Below are positions 1-6,100 of a DNA stretch of 8,611 bases, in pieces; position 1 is the first letter of the stretch, and every line of letters begins with the position of its first letter. The stretch covers positions 1 to 8,611 of the forward strand of contig USHO01000043.1 in assembly GCA_900554485.1 (NCBI GenBank), given 5' to 3'. The DNA comes from an uncultured Eubacteriales bacterium. GTDB lineage: Bacteria > Bacillota > Clostridia > Christensenellales > Borkfalkiaceae. A program made the translations under genes and the position numbers. The notes under the pieces were generated by a model. That model made no database searches. It was not told the DNA's origin and was given only the letters and a program-made list of their open reading frames with translations.

Positions 1-2
1 CA

Positions 3-1180
3 AACTCAGGCGTTATTGCAGACGCGACGGTTGCGACGATTACGAAGAAAAAGACGCGCCCGTGCTGAGGGTATTCCCGTCGTCGGACAGAGTTACGCAG
101 TTTACGTCTGCCGTTACCGGGTATCTCACCGCGGAGGACGCCGACGTCGCCGATTATTGCGGCGGCATAACCGACGACGGTATAAAAGGGTATACGGTAC
201 GCTGGCGCAATACATACGACGGGGTTTCGTCGTGCAAGGTCGAATATTCCGAAAGCGAAGACTTCGCCGATTCGGTTTTTGAAGACGTTGCCGTCGGAGA
301 CAACGAATGCGTGTTGTATAACCTTAAAAAAGCGACGACCTATTATCTCAGAGTCGTCATAGTGGCCGACGGCGAAGAGAAAACTTCCGACCCGATTTCG
401 TTCGGCGTGAGGGATCTCGGACCGCGGGTGATGAAAATCGACGGGATTCACAACGTGCGCGATCTGGGCGGATACGTTACGCCCGAGGGGAGAACGGTTC
501 AGGGTATAATTTACCGCGGCGGCGCGCTTTCGCCCGAAAGTTATTACCCGAACGTAGGACTGACCGATGCGGGCAAAGCGTATATGAAAGACACGCTTAA
601 AATCAAGACCGATTTCGATTTGCGCAACGCCGCGCAGAACAACGGTCTGACGACAAGCCCGCTTACGGGCGCGACGCTCGAATATTACAACGCCGACGGC
701 TATGACACGGGTATTGCGAACAAAGAAACGTACAGAAAGATTTTCGCGGCGCTGTCCGACGAAAACAGGTATCCCGTATACCTGCATTGCACCGGCGGAG
801 CCGACAGAACGGGAACGGTAAGTTTTCTTCTTAACGCCCTGCTCGGCGTTTCGGAAACCGACCTCGTTAAAGATTACGAATATACTTCGTTTTCGATTTA
901 CGGCGAACGCAATTCCAAGGGCGGCGAACCCGCATACAGATTTGCCGAACTTGTCGCGGCGATTAAGGCGTATAGCGGCGAAACTCTTGCCGAAAAGACC
1001 GAAAAATATCTCCTTTCGGCGGGCGTTACCGAAACTCAGATTTATAATATCAGAGCGATAATGCTCGGTAAAGATACAAAAACCGAAGAACCCGAAAATA
1101 CCGTTCCGGCGTTCGATTTTTCCGGCGGAAACATTACGCTCGACTCTGAGTCCACAAATGCGGTCTTAACGCAAAAATAA
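3..1180 (+). CDS. Secreted FN3-like + tyrosine/dual-specificity phosphatase (5' partial, apparent frameshift)
   Basis: Predicted extracellular phosphatase of the PTP/DSP superfamily (the Listeria LipA / mycobacterial PtpB-like Y_phosphatase3 group). With GTG at 62 as residue 1, a beta-rich fibronectin-III-like domain spans about residues 34-118. The phosphatase domain has NVRDLGG at 131-137, DFDLR at 184-188 and the P-loop HCTGGADRTG, with nucleophile Cys243 and Arg249. A charged tail of about 30 residues follows, with no anchor. In PtpB/LipA-type enzymes the fourth P-loop X is usually Lys; here it is Ala. Residues 3-68 read NSGVIADATVATITKKK in a different frame, then hit TGA at 66. One extra A in the A run at 48-52 would join that frame to the phosphatase frame, giving a signal-peptide end (ADA then T) like that of the paralogue at 1340-2461. 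I therefore treat the gene as starting before the window. GTG at 62 is an alternative start but has no clear ribosome binding site and no signal peptide. The phosphatase assignment is firm; the substrate is unknown. Confidence 0.85.
   Translation, partial: LRRYCRRDGCDDYEEKDAPVLRVFPSSDRVTQFTSAVTGYLTAEDADVADYCGGITDDGIKGYTVRWRNTYDGVSSCKVEYSESEDFADSVFEDVAVGDNECVLYNLKKATTYYLRVVIVADGEEKTSDPISFGVRDLGPRVMKIDGIHNVRDLGGYVTPEGRTVQGIIYRGGALSPESYYPNVGLTDAGKAYMKDTLKIKTDFDLRNAAQNNGLTTSPLTGATLEYYNADGYDTGIANKETYRKIFAALSDENRYPVYLHCTGGADRTGTVSFLLNALLGVSETDLVKDYEYTSFSIYGERNSKGGEPAYRFAELVAAIKAYSGETLAEKTEKYLLSAGVTETQIYNIRAIMLGKDTKTEEPENTVPAFDFSGGNITLDSESTNAVLTQK
48..52 (+). other. Candidate -1 frameshift site in an A5 run
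   Basis: The run sits in the context ACG AAG AAA AAG. Upstream of it the frame starting at base 3 has the codon pattern of a secreted protein. Downstream, the frame starting at base 2 carries the phosphatase. Reading an A6 here, or slipping back one base on AAA AAG, fuses the two. It may be a sequencing or assembly error, a true mutation, a phase-variable tract or programmed slippage. The sequence cannot separate these. Confidence 0.55.
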
Positions 1181-1223
1181 CTAAAAAAACAAATATAGAG
1201 CAAAAAACAAACAAATTGAGGTA

Positions 1224-1257
1224 TTTATTTCGGAGAGAAAACGTGTTATAATATAAT
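1224..1257 (+). promoter_or_regulatory. Predicted sigma-70/sigma-A-type promoter for the phosphatase-surface protein-transporter operon
   Basis: Two overlapping perfect TATAAT boxes occur at 1247-1252 and 1252-1257. The first is preceded by TG at 1244-1245, making an extended -10. A weak -35 (TTTATT, 1224-1229) lies 17 bases before the first box; TTTCGG at 1228-1233 lies 18 bases before the second. A very A-rich tract at about 1183-1215 could act as an UP element. Transcription would start near 1259-1264, giving a leader of about 75-80 nt before the ATG at 1340. No other clear promoter was seen in the window. Confidence 0.6.
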
Positions 1258-1267
1258 CAGCGAATGA

Positions 1268-1323
1268 GGGGTATTCTGCGAAATTTCAGGGGGTACCCCC
1301 TTTCACGGCTTCGCCGTGAAAGG
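1268..1323 (+). promoter_or_regulatory. Structured 5' leader with tandem hairpins; possible attenuator or cis-acting RNA
   Basis: A perfect 11-bp hairpin with a 3-nt TTC loop is formed by 1299-1309 and 1313-1323, followed by TCTTTAT, a weak U tract. Just upstream is a perfect 12-bp palindrome, GGGGGTACCCCC (1289-1300). Its right half can alternatively pair with GGGGTA at 1268-1273, extendable to about 10 bp with three G-U pairs (1268-1277 with 1290-1299). CCCTT at 1298-1302 is also complementary to the ribosome binding site AAGGG at 1331-1335. Mutually exclusive pairings between promoter and start codon suggest regulation by attenuation or ribosome-site masking. No known riboswitch class was recognised. 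It could instead be a dispersed palindromic repeat, or part of a terminator for the upstream gene. Confidence 0.5.
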
Positions 1324-1339
1324 TCTTTATAAGGGAAAA

Positions 1340-2461
1340 ATGAAAAAATTATCTTATGTATTGGCAGCGTCGGTGTTTGCGCTGGTCGCAGGTGTCGGAA
1401 CAGGTATGACAAACAAAAGAGGCGGGGTGTCCGCCACGGGCGAAAACCCCGACATAATAACCGTCGTATCGCCGTTGCAAAAATCGACGGTTAAAACCGA
1501 TAACGAGTATGTAGCCGATTATTTCAAAAATTATACACCTAACTACGGTATGAATTTTTACGGTCGCGGGGATATACTCGCGATGAACGGCGTCGACCTT
1601 AAATGGGAGTGTTCCGACGGCAGGTATTACAGCGTTTACGTCGATACGAAAGCGAATTTTTCTTCCGCCGACATTTACACAACCGTAAAGCCCGAAATCT
1701 CGATTTATAATCTTCTGCCCGACGCTGATTATTATTGGAAAGTAAAACGTACCGACGCGGCGGGAGAACAGGCGTTCTCGAGGGTTTATACTTTCAGAAC
1801 CCGCGCCTATGTGCGTGCGGTTACGATCGAAGGCGTTTCTAACGTCCGCGACCTCGGCGGCTGGACGACTTCCGACGGTAAAAAGATAAAATACGGTACG
1901 ATTTATCGTTCGGCGCAACTCGAAAACGTCACCGAAAACGGTAAAATCGAGGCTAAACGGCTCGGAATAAAGACGGACGTCGATTTAAGGGGAATGTCTT
2001 CCGCGGTATCACCGCTCGGCGACGGCGTCAAAAGACTTAATTTCAACGCTCCGTGGTACGTCGACGAGACCGACGGCAACGGAAACAATACGGGGCTTGA
2101 CGGAGACGATGCTTTCGTGCAGGCGTTTGTGAACGAAATCAAAGCCTGCGCGGATCCCGATAATTACCCTATGATTTTCCACTGCTCGCTGGGCAGAGAC
2201 AGAACGGGAACTCTCGCGGCAATGCTGTTGGCTGTATGCGGTGTCGAAAAGAGCGATATAATAAAGGAATACGAACTTTCATGGCTATCCGAAATCGCGT
2301 GTAACAACCAATATATTCAACTGTCGGCGATAACCAAACTCTGCAATTTCATAGAAGGGCAGAACGGCGGGACTTTCAAAGACAAAGCGGTCGGGTTTCT
2401 GCTCGGCGCCGGCGTCGAAGAAAGCGATATAACTTCGATACGGAATATTTTGCTGGGGTAA
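1340..2461 (+). CDS. Secreted FN3-like + tyrosine/dual-specificity phosphatase (second copy)
   Basis: Predicted exported phosphatase of 373 residues, a diverged tandem paralogue of the gene ending at 1180. I chose ATG at 1340 because AAGGG (1331-1335) lies 4 bases upstream and the product begins with a basic, hydrophobic signal peptide (MKKLSYVLAASVFALVAG), with likely cleavage near VSA-T. An in-frame GTG at 1316 lies inside the leader hairpin and is rejected. A fibronectin-III-like beta domain at about residues 70-150 is followed by the phosphatase domain: NVRDLGG at 168-174, DVDLR at 213-217 and P-loop HCSLGRDRTG with Cys282 and Arg288. All catalytic signatures are intact. At the P-loop position that is Lys in PtpB/LipA relatives, this copy has Arg286, so a basic side chain is kept, unlike the first copy. 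There is no anchor at the C-terminus, so the protein is probably released or held non-covalently. The fold is firm; whether it acts on phosphoprotein, phosphoinositide, inositol phosphate or sugar phosphate is open. Confidence 0.88.
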   Translation: MKKLSYVLAASVFALVAGVGTGMTNKRGGVSATGENPDIITVVSPLQKSTVKTDNEYVADYFKNYTPNYGMNFYGRGDILAMNGVDLKWECSDGRYYSVYVDTKANFSSADIYTTVKPEISIYNLLPDADYYWKVKRTDAAGEQAFSRVYTFRTRAYVRAVTIEGVSNVRDLGGWTTSDGKKIKYGTIYRSAQLENVTENGKIEAKRLGIKTDVDLRGMSSAVSPLGDGVKRLNFNAPWYVDETDGNGNNTGLDGDDAFVQAFVNEIKACADPDNYPMIFHCSLGRDRTGTLAAMLLAVCGVEKSDIIKEYELSWLSEIACNNQYIQLSAITKLCNFIEGQNGGTFKDKAVGFLLGAGVEESDITSIRNILLG

Positions 2462-2468
2462 TGCGGAG

Positions 2469-3530
2469 ATGAAAACTATAAGGAAAACATTTATATCCGC
2501 CTGTTTGCTTTCGCTGATTTTTATCTTTGCCGCTTTTGCTCCGATCGGCGTAAAAGCCGCGGATGCGACGATTTACGATATATCCGACATCGTGGAAAAA
2601 ATAGGCGCGCGCAAAGAATACGAAATGAAACACGGCGTAAAAGAGGTAAGCGGAACCGCCCTCGGTTACGGCGATACGGTTAAATTCGCGTATAAAGAAA
2701 GATCGGACAAAAATACCGACGGACATTACAGTCGTACGGCTTTCGGTATAGGCAGTTACGGGTTTTACTTTTATCATACTTCGGGCGATATTCAGGTAAG
2801 AATCTGTAATATGCAGTCCGATGCGAGGAACTGGGACAGATCGAATTCGTATTTCGATACCATACCCGATAATACTTTCAGAACTTACGGCGAAATTACG
2901 TTTACAGCCGCGTTGAAGACGGGCGACGAAAATACCGTAGTGCTTACTTTGGTTTATCCCGGCGGTAAAGTCTCAAAAGAGTTCGCAAAGCAGGATTCGA
3001 GCGATATGCTGTTCCGTTTCGGCGATCACGACGTGGACGGCAATTTCGTAAAATCGCTTGCGCCGAAAACCGATAACGAAAATCCGGTTATAACCGTACT
3101 CGTCGACGAGTTCAGAGTTCCCGTCGGGTCGTATCCGGCGGCGGATGCATTCACGGCGACGGTGAGCGGAACCGATGACGATATAACCGTAGAAGGCGCA
3201 ACGCTTGTACTCGAAGATACTACCGAAATCAAACTTTACTTTACCTGCGCCGATTTAACCGGTAAGACTTTCAAGGTCGGGAATTCCGAGGTTACTCCGG
3301 AGGCGGTGACGGGTGTGGAAAACTGCTATGTTTTAAGGCTTAAAAATATCGTGATGAAAGACATCGACGAATTGTACGATTTCACGCTCGGCGGCAAGAC
3401 CGTCAGATACGGTGCTCTGAGTTACGTCAAAGCGACGCTCGAAGACAAAGATACGAGTGTTTCGCTCGGCAATCTCGTAAAGACTCTTTACGAACTCAAC
3501 GTTGCGGCAAACGCATATTTTGCGGCTTAA
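2469..3530 (+). CDS. Secreted beta-rich protein of unknown function
   Basis: I do not recognise a named family for this 353-residue protein. It starts with a clear Sec signal peptide (basic start, long hydrophobic core, likely cleavage VKA-AD after residue 30). Residues about 40-210 alternate beta-type stretches rich in Gly, Tyr, Phe and Thr, which may form a jelly-roll or lectin-like domain (inference). Residues about 215-310 look like one or two Ig-like or beta modules. The last 40 residues (314-353: YGALSYVKATLED ... LVKTLYELNVAANAYFAA) look helical and resemble, from memory, tails of other large secreted clostridial proteins. No catalytic motif, lipobox or anchor is visible. The gene begins 7 bases after the upstream stop. 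GGAG at 2465-2468 touches the ATG, too close to act as a normal ribosome site, so GGGG at 2455-2458 inside the last codons of the phosphatase gene, or coupling to its termination, probably drives translation. Confidence 0.8.
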   Translation: MKTIRKTFISACLLSLIFIFAAFAPIGVKAADATIYDISDIVEKIGARKEYEMKHGVKEVSGTALGYGDTVKFAYKERSDKNTDGHYSRTAFGIGSYGFYFYHTSGDIQVRICNMQSDARNWDRSNSYFDTIPDNTFRTYGEITFTAALKTGDENTVVLTLVYPGGKVSKEFAKQDSSDMLFRFGDHDVDGNFVKSLAPKTDNENPVITVLVDEFRVPVGSYPAADAFTATVSGTDDDITVEGATLVLEDTTEIKLYFTCADLTGKTFKVGNSEVTPEAVTGVENCYVLRLKNIVMKDIDELYDFTLGGKTVRYGALSYVKATLEDKDTSVSLGNLVKTLYELNVAANAYFAA

Positions 3531-3536
3531 TCAATA

Positions 3537-3545
3537 AGAGGTGAT
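3537..3545 (+). promoter_or_regulatory. Strong ribosome binding site of the 38-residue small gene
   Basis: AAGAGGTGA (3537-3545 region) closely matches the anti-Shine-Dalgarno consensus and sits about 5 bases before ATG 3550. It is the best ribosome site in the window and is the main reason to accept the small gene and its start. The GTG inside it (3541) is in frame but is part of the ribosome site, so it is not taken as the start. Confidence 0.75.
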
Positions 3546-3549
3546 AAAA

Positions 3550-3666
3550 ATGAAGAAAGAATATCTGAAACCCGTTGCGATAATAAATCTTGCGGTCTTC
3601 GACATTATAACTCAGTCCGGCAACCTGCCGTACGAAGACAACGAACTGCCTATTAAAGGGGTATGA
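3550..3666 (+). CDS. 38-residue small protein, unknown function (possible peptide precursor)
   Basis: The product begins MKKEYLKPVAIINLAVFD, continues DIITQSGN and ends DNELPIKGV. It has no signal peptide, since the hydrophobic part is short and broken by Asn and Asp, and no Cys. Its shape is a basic start, a short amphipathic or hydrophobic segment, an Ile-Thr-x-Ser-Gly turn and an acidic, Pro-containing end. From memory, short genes starting MKKxYxKP with a later TxSG element recur in anaerobic gut bacteria with no assigned role; I cannot verify this here. It lies 19 bases after one secreted-protein gene and 93 bases before another, and is followed by a large hairpin. Options are a regulatory or leader peptide, a peptide precursor matured elsewhere, or an accessory subunit of the surface proteins. 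No modification enzyme or peptidase exporter is visible in the window. Codon use and ribosome site support a real gene. Confidence 0.7.
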   Translation: MKKEYLKPVAIINLAVFDIITQSGNLPYEDNELPIKGV

Positions 3667-3672
3667 GTTTCT

Positions 3673-3725
3673 GCGTCGGATTCCGTCGTTGCCGCATTGC
3701 GTCGGCAAAGGCGGAATCCGTACGC
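3673..3725 (+). repeat. Imperfect inverted repeat / long hairpin between the small gene and the surface-protein gene
   Basis: CGGATTCCG (3677-3685) pairs with CGGAATCCG (3712-3720). Outside it GCGT (3673-3676) pairs with ACGC (3722-3725) around one bulged T. Inside it TTGCCG (3689-3694) pairs with CGGCAA (3703-3708) across a 3x3 internal loop, closing an 8-nt loop. No U run follows, so it is not a typical intrinsic terminator. It may protect the 3' end of the upstream message, act as a processing site that sets different levels for the genes on each side, or be a dispersed palindromic repeat. Confidence 0.7.
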
Positions 3726-3758
3726 CGATAATTTCGTAAAACAATAAAACACATTATT

Positions 3759-5189
3759 ATGAACAAAAAAATTAAAACCGTATTATGCGGCGCGGTTGCC
3801 GCCGTTGCGGCAACCGCCGCTTTAAGCGGAAACAACTTCACATTTGCCGCGAAAGCCGCCGATATGGCTGCCGACGCGAAATTCGCGATAAACCCCGGAG
3901 CGTTTTCGCTCAGAATGGACGATTCCGTAACCGAAACGGTTCGCTATAAGCATACCGAATCGTATCTGTACAATAAACGCGATACGAACGGCAATATCAA
4001 CCTCGGGTTTACCGCAACGTCGGTCTCGTCCGGGCTTTCCGGTACGGATTTTTACGGACTGGTAAGGGGTAAGTCAAAAGACATAGCCTATGCTTACGTC
4101 GGTGACGTTTACTGGTACGTTTTCGGCGCGGGTAATCCGGGCAAGGGCGACGTGACGATATATAAAGAGGGCGCGCGGACGGATATTTCGTACGACGTGA
4201 CTTCGCATGCGTTTTCGGTCGTCGTCGACGGAGAAGATCAAGCCGCGAATATGGCTAAATTCGTTTCGTCGGCAACTGCCGAAACCGCCGATAACAACAA
4301 TGCGACGAAAATCTGTTGGGATGCGACCAATACAAATAAAACTTTTGACGTTACGCTCGAAGACTTTTCGATTACCGATGCCGACGGTTATGATTTAGGC
4401 ATAGAACTCAGCGCGAGGGCGGCGGCTTTCGACAAGGTTCTCGAAGAAAAATATTATGCCTACGCCGGCAAGACCGTTACGATAAAATTATTCGGGGCGG
4501 ATGGAGAGTCGATGCCTGCCGCGCTGGATAAAGACGGCAAGCGCGCGGACGTTAAATTTACTGCGGGTGCCGACGGCGAATACACTTTCGTCATGCCCGA
4601 CGAAGAAATAACCCTCGTTGCGTATACCGCCGTGAACGACGACAGATATTACGGAACTTATTACGATTCCGCAAGCGACGTCGGATATATTTTCGGCGAA
4701 ACGAATTATCGTTTCGGCGGCGGCGTAAAAAGCGAAGTGTCGGTTAAGGCATTCGATATAGGCATCGCGACCATAACCGACGGCGAGACTTCCGCGGAAG
4801 GGGAATTCGACTTCGGAAATCTGACAATCGGCGGAACGGCTTATAAGAAACTGTTGAGTTATAAAGTCGATTTCGTCGTCGACGGAAAGAGCGTCAAAAC
4901 GGTTACGGTTGATTCCGGCGATTATATTCTGACCGATCCGGGGCTTGCACCGACTAAAGACGGATATACTTTCGTCGGTTGGAAGACGGGCAAAAACGAG
5001 ACGTTCGTTTTCGGAAAGACTACGACTTCGTCGATTACTCTTTACGCCGATTTCAGATCGGACGAAGAGCATAAAGATCCTGCGGAAGAAAAGAGCGGTT
5101 GCGGGTCGAATGCAATCGCCGGTATTGCGATTTTGCCGATGACTGCAATCGCGGCGTTTACGTTAAAGAAAAAAGGAAAGAGGCAATGA
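3759..5189 (+). CDS. Surface protein with InlB-type repeats and GCGS C-terminal anchor-like tail
   Basis: Predicted exported 476-residue cell-surface protein. Residues 1-33 are a Sec signal peptide with likely cleavage AKA-AD. Residues about 34-230 form a beta-rich region of unknown fold, in general style like the secreted protein at 2469-3530. Residues about 234-290 resemble a divergent InlB B-repeat, ending with the typical EYTFVMPDEEITLVA pattern (FVMPDEE at 277-283). Residues 369-432 match a Listeria-Bacteroides/InlB B-repeat (VDFVVDG ... DGYTFVGWKTG ... ITLYADF). The end (443-476) is acidic, then SGCGS with Cys448, a hydrophobic segment of about 18 residues and KKKGKRQ: a tripartite sorting-like tail that is not LPxTG. 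The start has no Shine-Dalgarno; the 20 bases before it are A/T with C. The stop overlaps the start of the permease gene by 4 nt. The role is probably ligand binding or adhesion at the surface; no enzyme motif was seen. Confidence 0.85.
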   Translation: MNKKIKTVLCGAVAAVAATAALSGNNFTFAAKAADMAADAKFAINPGAFSLRMDDSVTETVRYKHTESYLYNKRDTNGNINLGFTATSVSSGLSGTDFYGLVRGKSKDIAYAYVGDVYWYVFGAGNPGKGDVTIYKEGARTDISYDVTSHAFSVVVDGEDQAANMAKFVSSATAETADNNNATKICWDATNTNKTFDVTLEDFSITDADGYDLGIELSARAAAFDKVLEEKYYAYAGKTVTIKLFGADGESMPAALDKDGKRADVKFTAGADGEYTFVMPDEEITLVAYTAVNDDRYYGTYYDSASDVGYIFGETNYRFGGGVKSEVSVKAFDIGIATITDGETSAEGEFDFGNLTIGGTAYKKLLSYKVDFVVDGKSVKTVTVDSGDYILTDPGLAPTKDGYTFVGWKTGKNETFVFGKTTTSSITLYADFRSDEEHKDPAEEKSGCGSNAIAGIAILPMTAIAAFTLKKKGKRQ

Positions 5190-6100
5190 AGGGCGATTTT
5201 GCGACAAAAGCGAAAAGGACGGGTTTTATAGTGTCGTTCACTATACTGCCCACGATAACCTTTCTCGTATTTTACGTCTACGTCAATCTGAATTCGTTCG
5301 CGATGGCGTTTCAGTACAACGCCGCCGACGGAACGGTCAGTTGGACGCTAGACAACATAAAAACGGTTTTTCAAAGACTGTTTCCGCCCGATAAAGAGAT
5401 GGGCGAGGCGTTTCTGAATACCTTCAAAACTTTCGGCGTGAACATGATTATGTTCTTCGTCGGGGTGTTCGTCTCTTACTTCTTATATAAGAAAATATTC
5501 CTGTATAAGGCGTTTCGCGTTATATTCTATCTGCCAAGCATAATTTCCGCGGTCGTAATGTGCGCGGTTTACAAAGACCTTTTAGGCAGTTATAATTTCG
5601 GCGTAACATTACAGAAGATGTTCGGATTAAATTATGTGCCGGACGTTTTCTCGGACGAAAAATTCGCCAACACCGCGGTACTTATCAACATGGTATGGCT
5701 GACCTTCCCGGGGAACCTGATTATCTGGGGCGGAACTTTCGCGCGTATACCCGAAGGCGTTATCGAATCCGCAAGACTCGACGGCGTCAACTGGGTGCAG
5801 GAGGCTTTCAGAATAATAATACCGATAGTATGGCCGACTTTCGCGCTTATGTTCATTCTGTCTATCGCGGGTATTTTCGGCGCGAGCGGACAGGTCTTTC
5901 TGCTCACTATGGGGCAGGCGGGTACGCAGACGATCGCAAACTGGATGTATATGCAGGTTTACGGCGTTTCGATAAACAATTCATCGAACGCGTTCAACTA
6001 TATGTCCGCGCTTGGTATGTTCTTAACCGTGATTTCGTGCGCGGTGTCGCTTACGCTCAGAAAGATTACGGGTAAAGCGTTTCAGGGGGTGGAATATTGA
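5186..6100 (+). CDS. ABC transporter permease, carbohydrate uptake type (MalF/UgpA/LplB-like)
   Basis: Membrane subunit (304 residues) of a binding-protein-dependent importer of the carbohydrate-uptake CUT1 type, forming the channel with the permease at 6100-6975. Hydrophobic segments lie at about 13-35, 82-101, 110-129, 162-182, 210-232 and 270-291, the expected six. The cytoplasmic EAA loop, which docks the ATPase, is ESARLDG at 194-200 followed by WVQEAFRIIIP. I chose ATG 5186 because it overlaps the previous stop in an ATGA arrangement and is preceded by purine-rich AAAGAGG (5177-5183); the open frame extends further upstream but that part overlaps the surface-protein gene. Length is normal for the family. 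The overlap suggests coupled translation with the surface protein. The substrate is probably a sugar or oligosaccharide by family, not proven. Confidence 0.92.
   Translation: MKGDFATKAKRTGFIVSFTILPTITFLVFYVYVNLNSFAMAFQYNAADGTVSWTLDNIKTVFQRLFPPDKEMGEAFLNTFKTFGVNMIMFFVGVFVSYFLYKKIFLYKAFRVIFYLPSIISAVVMCAVYKDLLGSYNFGVTLQKMFGLNYVPDVFSDEKFANTAVLINMVWLTFPGNLIIWGGTFARIPEGVIESARLDGVNWVQEAFRIIIPIVWPTFALMFILSIAGIFGASGQVFLLTMGQAGTQTIANWMYMQVYGVSINNSSNAFNYMSALGMFLTVISCAVSLTLRKITGKAFQGVEY

Noticed and set aside
16..282. Very Arg-rich 88-residue reading frame on the + strand
   Set aside because: It overlaps the phosphatase gene; the Arg runs come from reading GAC/GCG/ACG codons out of frame, and there is no ribosome site or plausible fold.
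1299..1330. Perfect hairpin as a plain intrinsic terminator of the first phosphatase gene
   Set aside because: It lies downstream of a strong promoter and just before the next ribosome site, and the following TCTTTAT is a weak U tract; a leader element is more likely, though termination is not excluded.
1316..1342. GTG 1316 as start of the second phosphatase gene
   Set aside because: It lies inside the perfect leader hairpin without a ribosome site; ATG 1340 has AAGGG upstream and gives a clean signal peptide.
3673..3725. Inverted repeat as insertion-sequence end or attachment site
   Set aside because: No transposase, target duplication or second copy was seen in the window.
4488..5072. Long minus-strand open frame (194 codons) opposite the surface-protein gene
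   Set aside because: Shadow frame; the product is basic and featureless, while the + strand has clear InlB repeats and an operon overlap.
5099..5185. Upstream extension of the first permease
   Set aside because: It overlaps the surface-protein C-terminus by about 90 bases; the added residues are Cys/Arg-rich and unlike permease N-termini, and ATG 5186 has the typical ATGA overlap.
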